From the NCBI RefSeq assembly GCF_037940415.1, contig NZ_CP149798.1, positions 7,039,001-7,103,000 of the forward strand: a stretch of DNA of 64,000 nucleotides, given 5' to 3'. Positions 55,845 to 63,358 of the stretch are shown in pieces. The position numbers and the translations under genes are program-made. The first letter of the stretch is position 1. Every line of letters begins with the position of its first letter. This DNA comes from Streptomyces sp. f51. Lineage in GTDB: Bacteria > Actinomycetota > Actinomycetes > Streptomycetales > Streptomycetaceae. The notes below the pieces were generated by a model that did not search any database, had not been told where the DNA came from, and was given only the letters and a program-made list of their open reading frames with translations.

Positions 55845-57238
55845 CGCGGTCCGCTTCCCGCGTCGCCGCCCCGGCTCCCGGTGGTGAACACCCAGGTGCG
55901 CAGGAGCAGGAAGCGCAGCACGGTCGCCGCCAGATTGGCGGCGACGAGCACCAGGATCTCGGTGGAACGTCCGGGCGCGCGCGTCCCGTGGTGCAGTGCG
56001 GTCAGCGCGCCGCTCGTGAGCGCGAGGCCGAGGCCGAAGACGGCCAGCCCCTTGGCCTGATGACGCAGCGCGCCTCCCCGGCCGCGCAGCCCGAAGGTGA
56101 GCCGCCGGTTGGCGGCCGTGTTGGCGAGGGCGCACACGAGCAGCGCCCAGGCGTTGGCGGCCTGGGGTCCCGTCACCGGGCGCAGAGCCGCGTACAGCAG
56201 GACGTACCCGATGGTGCTGAGCGCGCCCACGGCGCCGAAGCGCAGCAGTTGGGCCGTCAGGGAAGCCCGTGGCGTGCTTCCGGTGGCGCGTTTGAGCCGT
56301 GCCGTGGGCAGGGTGCCGCGGGCCAGCGCGCGGCCCATCCTGGCGATGCCCCGCAGGTCGGCGACGGCGGTGGAGACGAGGTCGACGCGGCTGTCGGGGT
56401 CGTCCACCCAGTCGACGGGCACTTCGTGGATCCGCAGTCCGGCGCGTTCGGCGATCACCAGCAGTTCGGTGTCGAAGAACCAGCCCGAGTCCTCCACCAG
56501 GGGCAGCAGCCGCTCGGCGACATCGCGCCTGACGGCCTTGAACCCGCACTGCGCGTCGGAGAAGCCGACCGCGAGGGTGGACCTCAACAGGGCGTTGTAG
56601 CAACGGGAGATGATCTCGCGCCGGGGGCCGCGCGTCACCCGGGAGCCACGGGCGAGCCGGGTGCCGATGGCGATGTCGGAGTGTCCGGAGATGAGCGGAG
56701 CGACGAGCGGCAGGAGCGCGTTCAGCTCGGTGGACAGGTCGACGTCCAGGTACGCGAGGACGGGCGCCCCCGACTTGGACCACGCGGTGCGCAGTGCCCG
56801 GCCGCGCCCCTTCTCCTCCAGCCGTATCCAGGTCGCCTCGGGCAGGTCGGCGGCCAGCCGGGCGGCGATGCTCGGGGTGGCGTCGGTGCTCGCGTTGTCG
56901 GCGACGGTGATGCGGAACGGGTACGGGAACGTCTCGCGCAGGTGGGCGTGCAGCCGGCGCACGCTCGGCTCCAGGTCGGTCTCCTCGTTGAACACGGGGA
57001 CGACCACGTCCAGAACGGGTTCCGTGTGGTCCGCGGGCAACGGAAGCCGGACGGGGAGGCGGTCCACGGGTGTGTGGCCGGCGGGGAGACCTTCCGGGCG
57101 CGGGGGTTCGCCGGGCTCGCGTTCCGGCGGGGGCCCGCCGTCGTGTCCCCCGGCGTGCTCCAGGTCCGCGAGGCTCCCGAAGGCGGTGCGGGTGGGGCTC
57201 CCGAAGTCCGTGGGCGCGGACGCGAATGATTTCGTCAT
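55841..57238 (-). CDS. GT2 glycosyltransferase fused to GtrA membrane domain
   Basis: A 465-residue fusion from ATG 57238 (AGGA upstream). After a disordered Pro-rich N-terminus, a GT2 domain (about 70-305) resembles dolichol/polyprenyl-phosphate glycosyltransferases: DVVVPVFNEETDL, ADNASTDAT, YLDVDLSTELNALLPL (DxD), and GFSDAQCGFKAVRRDV. A GtrA-like four-helix domain (about 330-450) follows (RFGAVGALSTIGYVLLYAAL, FLLLRTWVF). It likely makes a polyprenyl-phospho-sugar and moves it, and pairs with the GT-C protein whose start overlaps its stop. Confidence 0.92.
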   Translation of the reverse strand: MTKSFASAPTDFGSPTRTAFGSLADLEHAGGHDGGPPPEREPGEPPRPEGLPAGHTPVDRLPVRLPLPADHTEPVLDVVVPVFNEETDLEPSVRRLHAHLRETFPYPFRITVADNASTDATPSIAARLAADLPEATWIRLEEKGRGRALRTAWSKSGAPVLAYLDVDLSTELNALLPLVAPLISGHSDIAIGTRLARGSRVTRGPRREIISRCYNALLRSTLAVGFSDAQCGFKAVRRDVAERLLPLVEDSGWFFDTELLVIAERAGLRIHEVPVDWVDDPDSRVDLVSTAVADLRGIARMGRALARGTLPTARLKRATGSTPRASLTAQLLRFGAVGALSTIGYVLLYAALRPVTGPQAANAWALLVCALANTAANRRLTFGLRGRGGALRHQAKGLAVFGLGLALTSGALTALHHGTRAPGRSTEILVLVAANLAATVLRFLLLRTWVFTTGSRGGDAGSGPR

Positions 57239-57372
57239 GATCTGTCCTGTTCTGTTCCCTGTCGCGGGGCAGGCCGAGGACGCTCACGGCCGAACCGCGC
57301 TGACAGGGTCGGGATATGCGTGCTGTACGGACGGGGGCGGCGGCCCGGTGGCGGACGTGCCGGGGGCCGGGC

Positions 57373-57900
57373 CTACCCGGTGCCGGTCGCGGCCGACGAG
57401 GACGGTTCGGGTCCCGAGGGCGGCGGTGAGGACGTCGGGGTCCCGCTCGGCGTCGCCGGTTCGGTGGCGGGTGCGCTGGTCGTCGCCGTCCCGCGGCCCC
57501 CGGGGCCGGAGGAGACCGAACTCGAACTCCCGGTCGCGCTGGGCGTGTCGGGCGGCCCGGAGGTCCCGGTGGCGCCGCCGGCCGTGGAGGTGGCCGACTC
57601 GGTGGGGCTCCCGGTCGAGGACGGGGTCGGGGACAGGGTCGCGTAAGGGGAGGTGGGGGTGCCCGTGGGCCGCGGGACGGGACCCAGGGGACGGTCACGG
57701 TCCGGTGCGTGCGGCATCAGGAACAGGCCGACGCTGATCCCGGCGGCGGCCAGGACGCAACTCGCGGCCTTCTGCGCCGCGCGGATCCTGCGGCGGCTGC
57801 GCACACCGGCCCGGAGGCTGTTCTGCTGCGCGGGCTCGAAGGGGGTGTGTTCCTGGGAGTCGCGCATCATCCGCGCCAACTCCCGCTCGAAGTGGTCCAT
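57373..57900 (-). CDS. Small one-pass membrane protein with Thr/Ser/Pro tail, next to a sigma factor
   Basis: A 175-residue protein from ATG 57900 (AAGGGAAGA upstream). A cytoplasmic region (about 1-45; MDHFERELARMMRDSQEHTPFEP), one helix (about 47-66) and a Thr/Ser/Pro-rich external tail. Its start follows the sigma-factor stop by eight bases, so they are likely co-translated. The layout (cytoplasmic part, single helix, extracytoplasmic tail) is that of membrane anti-sigma partners. No zinc-binding HxxxCxxC motif is visible, so the anti-sigma role is inferred from context only. Confidence 0.65.
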   Translation of the reverse strand: MDHFERELARMMRDSQEHTPFEPAQQNSLRAGVRSRRRIRAAQKAASCVLAAAGISVGLFLMPHAPDRDRPLGPVPRPTGTPTSPYATLSPTPSSTGSPTESATSTAGGATGTSGPPDTPSATGSSSSVSSGPGGRGTATTSAPATEPATPSGTPTSSPPPSGPEPSSSAATGTG

Positions 57901-57908
57901 TCTTCCCT

Positions 57909-58424
57909 TCACCCCACCGGCTCGATGACATCCGCCAGGATCTGGCGCAGTCGCGCCACACCGCGTGACGCGTGGGAGCGGGCGGTGCCCAGCGGGCAGC
58001 CCAGGACCTCCGCGACCTGCCGCTCCGGCAGGTCCTGGTAGTAGCGCAGCACCACGGCCGCCCGCTGCCTGGGCGGCAGTTGGGCGAGGGCGGCCTCCAG
58101 ACGCGAACGCTCCACGACCGCCGCGGACTCGTCGTCGGTGTGCGCGAGATCCGGCAGTGCCTCCACGGGTCTCTCGCCCCACCACCGTCGCCGCGCGGAG
58201 CGGGCGGCGGCACGGGCCATGATCTTGCGTACGTACGCCTCGGGCGCCTCGTCGGCCACCTTCGGCCAGGCGAACCACAGTTTGACCAGGGCTTCCTGGA
58301 GCAGGTCCTCGGCGCGGTGCCGGTCACCCGCGCAGAGCAGGCGGGCGAGGTGGAACAACGCCGACCAACGGGCCGCGACGAACACGTCGAAGCCGCCGGT
58401 CCCCTCGGCTCTTGCCTGTCCCAT
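57909..58424 (-). CDS. SigE-family ECF sigma factor
   Basis: A 171-residue ECF sigma factor of the actinobacterial SigE group. I prefer ATG 58424 (GGGGA eight bases upstream); GTG 58493 adds 23 residues with no ribosome site. Sigma2 spans about 10-75 (WSALFHLARLLCAGDRHRAEDLLQEALVKLW) and sigma4 about 105-160 (LEAALAQLPPRQRAAVVLRYYQDLPERQVAEVLGCPLGTARS). It directs RNA polymerase to stress-type promoters. The following gene (57373-57900) is its probable membrane partner. Confidence 0.92.
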   Translation of the reverse strand: MGQARAEGTGGFDVFVAARWSALFHLARLLCAGDRHRAEDLLQEALVKLWFAWPKVADEAPEAYVRKIMARAAARSARRRWWGERPVEALPDLAHTDDESAAVVERSRLEAALAQLPPRQRAAVVLRYYQDLPERQVAEVLGCPLGTARSHASRGVARLRQILADVIEPVG

Positions 58425-58499
58425 CCGCACCGTCCCCGCACTTGCCTGCTCGTACACCTGGGGAAAGACGTCGGAGGGTGCCTCACTATGCACTTGTGT

Positions 58500-58519
58500 C
58501 GCGTGATCTGGGTCACGCG
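58500..58519 (-). promoter_or_regulatory. Inverted repeat between the monooxygenase and sigma genes
   Basis: CGCGTGA (58500-58506) and TCACGCG (58513-58519) pair around TCTGGG. It lies between the FMO stop (58530) and the sigma-factor start, so it could be a weak terminator or the operator of the sigma gene. Confidence 0.45.
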
Positions 58520-58529
58520 GGCGGAACGC

Positions 58530-59867
58530 TCAGCGGCCGGTGGCCGTCCGTCGGACGCGGGCCGCGCCCCTGCGCCGTTCCGTGCTCAGTTCCCGGAGGT
58601 AGGCCCGGGCGTCCACCTGGATGGTGTGGCGGGTCGAGGTGACGTAGCGGCGGGCCAGGCGCGCGCGGTACGTGCTCGTCTCGCGGCGCATGCGCTCCGG
58701 GTCCGGCAGCCCGCAGCGGCCCTCCAGGAGGTCGGCCACCCAGTGCGACTGCGCCTCCGCGAGCGGCATGATCGCGCCGAGGGGCTGGACCAGTCCGATG
58801 AAGTAGAGGCCGGGGCGGTCCGGGGCGACCACCCGGTGGAAGAGGTCGATGTCGTTGTCCGACGGATCGATCACCTCGTCCTTGAGGAACGGGAACGCGA
58901 TGTCGTAGCCCGTGCAGTAGACGACGGCGTCGAACTCCTCGGTGCTGCCGTCCTCGAACGTCACCCGGTCGCCCTCCAGCCGTACGGGCGCGGGCTTCAC
59001 GGTCAGGTCCCCGTGACCGAGGCGGGAGAGCAGGTCGTCGGAGATGGTGGGATGCGCCCCCAGCACCCGGTGCCGGGGCGTCGGCAGTCCGTAGTCCCTC
59101 AGCCGGCCCCGGCTCAGCCGCAGCAGCAGCCGAAGTCCCGCTTCCTGTACGGACAGGGGGGCCGTGGCCAGCCAGGAGCCGGTGAGATGGTCGGTGGGCA
59201 CACCGAAGAGGTACTTGGGCAGGATGTGCGCGCCGCGCCGCATCGCGAGGACCGTGCGCCGGGACACCCGCGAGGTCTCCACCGCGATGTCACACGCCGA
59301 GTTGCCGATGCCGAGGACGAGAACCCGCTTGTCCGCGAAGGGTTCGGGTGTCCGGTAGTCGTGGGAGTGCGTCTGGGTGCCGGTGAACCCCTCGGCCCCG
59401 GGCAGGGACGGACGCGGCCAACGGGGCTTCCAGTGATGGCCGTTGGCGACCAGGACCGCCCCGTAGAGCTGTTCCGCGGTCTCGCCCGAGTCCAGCCGGC
59501 GCGTCGTGACGCTCCATCCGCCGCCGGGGACGGGTTCGACACGGACCACCTCGGTACGGAAGGAGATCGACGGCCGCAGCCCGAAGTGGTCGACGAAGCT
59601 GTCGAAGTACCGGGCGATGTGGAAGTGACTGGGGTAGACCGGACAGTCCTCGGGCATCGGGAAGCTCGCGTACTCCATGATCTGGCGCGAGGTGTTGATG
59701 TGCAGCGAGCGGTACGCGGACGACATGCCGTTGTCGTTCAGGTAGCGCCAGTTGCCGCCGACCTCGGAGCCGGTCTCGTAGCAGTCGTACGCGATCCCGC
59801 GTGCCGCCAGCACCTGGCAGGCGGCGATCCCGGAGGAGCCCGCCCCGATGACACACACCCTTTCCAT
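58530..59867 (-). CDS. Flavin-containing monooxygenase (FMO / Baeyer-Villiger-type)
   Basis: A 445-residue class B flavin monooxygenase from ATG 59867 (GGAAGG upstream). FAD Rossmann motif GAGSSG (8-13), YETGSEVGGNWRY, FMO-type signature FTGTQTHSHDY (FxGxxxHxxxY), the NADPH fold VLGIGNSACDIA, and the C-terminal ATG-like CTGYDIAFPFL. It inserts oxygen into N, S or ketone substrates using NADPH. It is divergent from the TetR-GMC-decarboxylase unit and carries a matching 28-bp operator 29 bases upstream of its start (59896-59923), so TetR probably represses it. The substrate is not known. Confidence 0.93.
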   Translation of the reverse strand: MERVCVIGAGSSGIAACQVLAARGIAYDCYETGSEVGGNWRYLNDNGMSSAYRSLHINTSRQIMEYASFPMPEDCPVYPSHFHIARYFDSFVDHFGLRPSISFRTEVVRVEPVPGGGWSVTTRRLDSGETAEQLYGAVLVANGHHWKPRWPRPSLPGAEGFTGTQTHSHDYRTPEPFADKRVLVLGIGNSACDIAVETSRVSRRTVLAMRRGAHILPKYLFGVPTDHLTGSWLATAPLSVQEAGLRLLLRLSRGRLRDYGLPTPRHRVLGAHPTISDDLLSRLGHGDLTVKPAPVRLEGDRVTFEDGSTEEFDAVVYCTGYDIAFPFLKDEVIDPSDNDIDLFHRVVAPDRPGLYFIGLVQPLGAIMPLAEAQSHWVADLLEGRCGLPDPERMRRETSTYRARLARRYVTSTRHTIQVDARAYLRELSTERRRGAARVRRTATGR

Positions 59868-59895
59868 GCCCGCCCCTTCCGGTGAACACGCCGGT

Positions 59896-59923
59896 GACCA
59901 CCCGGTCACATGACCAGGTGGTC
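59896..59923. promoter_or_regulatory. TetR operator, FMO side
   Basis: Arms GACCACCCGGTCA (59896-59908) and TGACCAGGTGGTC (59911-59923) around CA; 12 of 13 positions pair. It lies 29 bases upstream of the FMO ATG (59867). A TTGACA is present on the minus strand at 59954-59949. It shares the core GGTCACATGACC with the operator on the TetR side. Confidence 0.8.
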
Positions 59924-60049
59924 ACAGGCTGAGGTGCGGCGACCGCCCTGTCAATGACCTTGACATGGGCGGGAGTTCGGAAATCGGACGGATCAACCGA
60001 CCTGCCCGTGTACGTGTTTACCGGCATCCCCGTTTTCCTGTCGGACTCG

Positions 60050-60079
60050 TTGACAGCGTGCGTTCACCCCGCCGACGAT
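60050..60079 (+). promoter_or_regulatory. Promoter of the TetR-GMC-decarboxylase operon
   Basis: TTGACA (60050-60055) and GACGAT (60074-60079) are 18 bp apart. The -35 matches the housekeeping consensus fully; the -10 is fair. The operator begins at the next base, so a bound repressor would cover the start of transcription. Confidence 0.6.
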
Positions 60080-60107
60080 GACCGGGCGGTCACATGACCG
60101 CCCGGTC
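60080..60107. promoter_or_regulatory. TetR operator, TetR side
   Basis: Perfect 13-bp arms GACCGGGCGGTCA (60080-60092) and TGACCGCCCGGTC (60095-60107) around CA, ending 16 bases before the TetR ATG (60124). Same design and core as the copy at 59896-59923. Confidence 0.85.
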
Positions 60108-60123
60108 ATACGCGGGAGCATGC

Positions 60124-60774
60124 ATGCCCACTTCCACCTGGACCCGCCTGTCCCCGGTGCGGCGCGAACGGGTCCTGGTCGCCGCCATGGACGAGTTCGG
60201 CACCCACGGCTACTCCACGGGAAGCCTCAACGTCATCGCCCGCGAGGCCGGAGTGGCCAAGGGCTCGCTCTTCCAGTACTTCGAGGGCAAGCTCGACCTC
60301 TTCGTCTACGTGGCCGAGCAGACCTCCCTGCGCATCTACGCCGCCATGCGCCCCTGGCTCGACGGATACGACGGCTCCACGGAGTTCTCCCGCCATCTGA
60401 CCGACGCCCTGGAGGCGTGGTTCGACTACTTCGCCGGGCATCCGCTGGAACGCGGGGTCACCGCCGCCACCAACATGGAACTCGACCCGGCCGTCCGCAA
60501 CGCCGTACGCGCCCCGGTGCAGGACATCTACCTCGCCGGCCTGCGCCCCCTGGTCGAGCGGGCCGTCGGGACCGGCGACCTGCGCGAGGGCGCCGACACC
60601 GACGCCCTGCTGTCCCTGCTGCTCGTCCTGCTGCCGCACCTCGCGCTCGCGGCCCACACACCCGGCCTCGAAAGCCCGGTGCGCCTCGCGGGCGAACCCC
60701 CGCACGTCCGCCGGGCCAACATCGCGCGCCTGATCGGACCGGTCCTCGCCGACTTCGTACCGAAGGGGCCCTGA
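60124..60774 (+). CDS. TetR-family repressor
   Basis: A 216-residue TetR regulator from ATG 60124, chosen for GGGAG five bases upstream; ATG 60094 would lie within the operator. The HTH is at about 11-58: RRERVLVAAMDEFGTHGYST, then VIAREAGVAKGSLFQYFEGKL. The C-terminal ligand domain has a large helical pocket (TDALLSLLLVLLPHLALAA), unassigned. Operators of matching form precede it and the divergent FMO, so it likely represses both and releases on binding a pathway substrate. The stop overlaps the next start (TGATG). Confidence 0.94.
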   Translation: MPTSTWTRLSPVRRERVLVAAMDEFGTHGYSTGSLNVIAREAGVAKGSLFQYFEGKLDLFVYVAEQTSLRIYAAMRPWLDGYDGSTEFSRHLTDALEAWFDYFAGHPLERGVTAATNMELDPAVRNAVRAPVQDIYLAGLRPLVERAVGTGDLREGADTDALLSLLLVLLPHLALAAHTPGLESPVRLAGEPPHVRRANIARLIGPVLADFVPKGP

Positions 60775-62486
60775 TGGACACACCCGACTACGACGTCCTC
60801 GTCATCGGCTCCGGATTCGGCGGCAGCGTCACCGCCCTGCGCCTCACCGAGAAGGGGTACCGCGTCGGGATCCTGGAGGCCGGCCGCCGCTTCGCCGACG
60901 CCGACTTCCCCCGGACCTCCTGGCAGGTGCGCGACTACCTCTTCGCACCCCGCCTCGGCTGCACGGGCATCCTGCGCATGACCCTGCTCGGCGACGTCCT
61001 CGTCCTCACCGGCGCGGGCGTCGGCGGCGGCTCCCTCGGCTACGCCAACACCCTCTACGAACCGCCCGAGGCGTTCTACGAGGGCTCGTCCTGGGCCGGC
61101 ATCACCGACTGGCGCCGCGAACTCGCGCCCTACTACGACCGGGCCCGCCGCATGCTGGGCGTCACCCCCAACCCCCGGCTCACCGACGCCGACCGGCTCC
61201 TGCGGGACACCGCGGGCGACCTGGGCTGCGCGGACACCTTCAGGGCCGTGCCGGTCGGGGTGCACTTCGGGCCGCCCGGCACGGAAGCGGGCGCCCGCGT
61301 CGCGGACCCCTACTTCGGCGGCGCGGGACCGGACCGCGACGCCTGTCTGCACTGCGGCGCCTGCATGACGGGCTGCCGGCACAACGCGAAGAACACCCTG
61401 CCCAAGAACTACCTGGGGCTGGCCGAACGCGCGGGCGCCGAGGTGCTGGCCCTGCGCACGGTCACCGACGTCGTCCCGGACGGCGACGGCTGGGCCGTCA
61501 CCTCGGTACGCACCGGCGCGGGACCCGCGCGCCGCAGACGGACCCTGACCGCCCGGCACGTCGTGTTCGCGGCCGGCGCCCTGGGCACCCAGAAACTCCT
61601 GCACGGACTGCGCGAGCGCGGATCCCTGCCGCGCGTGTCACCCCGCCTGGGACGGCTGACCCGCACCAACTCCGAGGCCATCCTGGGCGTCCGGTCCCGG
61701 GACAGGTCCGCCGACTTCAGCCGAGGTGTCGCCATCACCTCCTCCGTGCACCTCGACGAGAACACCCATGTCGAGGCCGTCCGGTACGGCCGCGGCAGCA
61801 ATCTGCTCGGACTGCTCGGCGCGCTGCTCGTCGACCCCGTGCCGGGCCGCTCCCGGCTGCTCACCGGACTGGCCGCGATGGCACGCAACCTGCGCGACCT
61901 GCCGAGTCTGCACAGCCCGCGCCGCTGGTCCCAGCAGACCGTGGTCCTGCTGGTCATGCAGTCCCTCGACAACTCCGTGACGACCCACCTGCGCCGCACG
62001 TTCACCGGGCGCGCACGACTGACCAGCCGCCCCGGCGAGGGCACCCCGAATCCGACCTGGATACCCGCGGGGCACCGGGCGGCCCGCAGGGCGGCCGAAC
62101 GCAGCGGCGGGCTGGCCTGCGGCACCTGGGCGGATCTGTTCGACATCCCCACCACCGGGCACCTCATCGGGGGCTGCACCGTCGGCGAGAGCCCGGAGAC
62201 CGGCGTGGTCGACCCCTATCACCGGCTGCACGGACATCCGGGCCTGCACGTCATCGACGGCTCCACGATCTCGGCGAACCTCGGTGTGAACCCCTCGCTC
62301 ACCATCACCGCCCTGGCCGAGCGGGCCGTCGCCCTGTGGCCCAACCACGGGGAGGAGGACCCCCGGCCCGCACCCGGTCTGCCCTACCTCCCGGTGCCGC
62401 CCGTACCACCGCGCCACCCGGCCGTGCCCGCGGGCGCGCCGGCGGCCCTGCCGCCGCATCCCCCCACAGGAAAGGACACCCCGTGA
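60774..62486 (+). CDS. GMC oxidoreductase, ChoD/cholesterol-oxidase-like
   Basis: A 570-residue GMC-family FAD enzyme translated from ATG 60774, overlapping the TetR stop. FAD motif GSGFGGS (12-18); second FAD-binding segment GAGVGGGSLGYAN (about 79-91); Cys191/Cys194/Cys197/Cys201 form CLHCGACMTGC, then RHNAKNTLPKNYL, resembling the CTLCGxCxxGC-AKNTL motif of mycobacterial ChoD-type oxidases; C-terminal IDGSTISANLGVNPSLTITALAERA. It should oxidise an alcohol, often a sterol, to the ketone; whether the Cys motif binds a cluster is not established. The Pro-rich C-terminus (about 535-570) is unusual. Overlaps the next gene by four bases (GTGA). Confidence 0.92.
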   Translation: MDTPDYDVLVIGSGFGGSVTALRLTEKGYRVGILEAGRRFADADFPRTSWQVRDYLFAPRLGCTGILRMTLLGDVLVLTGAGVGGGSLGYANTLYEPPEAFYEGSSWAGITDWRRELAPYYDRARRMLGVTPNPRLTDADRLLRDTAGDLGCADTFRAVPVGVHFGPPGTEAGARVADPYFGGAGPDRDACLHCGACMTGCRHNAKNTLPKNYLGLAERAGAEVLALRTVTDVVPDGDGWAVTSVRTGAGPARRRRTLTARHVVFAAGALGTQKLLHGLRERGSLPRVSPRLGRLTRTNSEAILGVRSRDRSADFSRGVAITSSVHLDENTHVEAVRYGRGSNLLGLLGALLVDPVPGRSRLLTGLAAMARNLRDLPSLHSPRRWSQQTVVLLVMQSLDNSVTTHLRRTFTGRARLTSRPGEGTPNPTWIPAGHRAARRAAERSGGLACGTWADLFDIPTTGHLIGGCTVGESPETGVVDPYHRLHGHPGLHVIDGSTISANLGVNPSLTITALAERAVALWPNHGEEDPRPAPGLPYLPVPPVPPRHPAVPAGAPAALPPHPPTGKDTP

Positions 62487-63139
62487 CGAGCTACCCCGAG
62501 GAACCCTGGCGGCTGGCCGGCCAGATGTACCTGTCGCTGTGGCTGGTGCCGGTCCGCGAACTGCCCCGGGTGGCCGACGGCACCCGGCCGGTGACCGTCG
62601 CCGGGCGCGGCGCGGTCGGCGCGGCCTGGGTCCTCTACGAGAACGACAGCGTCCTGCACTACAACGAACTGCTGCGGGCCGTCCTCGTACGCGACGGGCA
62701 CCGCCCCCGTGTCTGCATCACCGACATCTGGGTGGACAGTGCCGCCTCGATGGCGGGCGGTCGCGAACTGTGGGGCATCCCGAAGGAGTTGGCGGACTTC
62801 GACATCGACAGGACGGCGGGCCTGCGGGCCGGGGCCGCGACGGAGAAGGACGTCCTGGCCACCGCGGCCTTCGAACCGGGACGCCGGATCCCCGGCCGCT
62901 GGCCCCTCGCCTATCGCGTCGCACAGACCCTCGACGGGGCGCTCAAGACCAGCTCCGTACGCTCGCGCTCCACCGTGCGAACGGCTCGCGCCCACTGGAT
63001 CGCGCAGGAGAGCAGCCCCCTGGGGGAGTTGAGCCGCCGCCGGCCGCTGCTCAGCCTGGCCCTGAACGACTTCGCCATCCGGTTCGGGGACGCCGTCCCC
63101 GAACCGTCGCGGACGGCACGGAGCGTCACCCCACGGTGA
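62483..63139 (+). CDS. Acetoacetate-decarboxylase-like enzyme
   Basis: A 218-residue protein of the acetoacetate decarboxylase superfamily from GTG 62483 (AGGAAAGGA upstream), overlapping the GMC stop. The conserved region GRELWGIPKELADF (93-106) holds Lys101, the position of the Schiff-base lysine in acetoacetate decarboxylase. Superfamily members also act as aldolases or dehydratases, so decarboxylation is not certain. It is the last gene of the TetR operon. With the GMC oxidase and the FMO it could form a pathway in which an alcohol is oxidised, oxygenated and then trimmed; the order is speculation. Confidence 0.9.
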   Translation: MTSYPEEPWRLAGQMYLSLWLVPVRELPRVADGTRPVTVAGRGAVGAAWVLYENDSVLHYNELLRAVLVRDGHRPRVCITDIWVDSAASMAGGRELWGIPKELADFDIDRTAGLRAGAATEKDVLATAAFEPGRRIPGRWPLAYRVAQTLDGALKTSSVRSRSTVRTARAHWIAQESSPLGELSRRRPLLSLALNDFAIRFGDAVPEPSRTARSVTPR

Positions 63140-63224
63140 TGGTGCGCATACGCGCCCAGCGAACTCGGCGACGATGGATGAGAGTTGGACAAGTGGAGGG
63201 GGATCAAACCCTGTTCCGGCGGCC

Positions 63225-63236
63225 TACCGGCCGGTA
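63225..63236. repeat. Palindrome between the decarboxylase and lipase genes
   Basis: TACCGGCCGGTA is a perfect 12-bp palindrome 123 bases upstream of the SGNH lipase ATG. It may be an operator or a weak terminator of the upstream operon. Confidence 0.4.
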
Positions 63237-63358
63237 TACAGACCAGGTTGGGTCTGCCGGGCAGGAGCCGTTCGGTCCGCCGCGGCGCCGTGATCCCGCG
63301 CGCCGCGGAACACCGGTACCCGTTCAGCAGGCTGTCATGGTTGCAGGGGAGGGGCACG

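Noticed and set aside
55845..57698. An upstream extension of the membrane glycosyltransferase frame to 1,087 codons
   Set aside because: It runs through the GT2-GtrA gene in another frame; the ATGA overlap and family start at 55844 are convincing.
49000..63200. A secondary-metabolite cluster, considered because of ABM, epoxide hydrolase, FMO and GMC genes
   Set aside because: No polyketide, peptide or terpene synthase is present and the genes lie in separate units in both directions.
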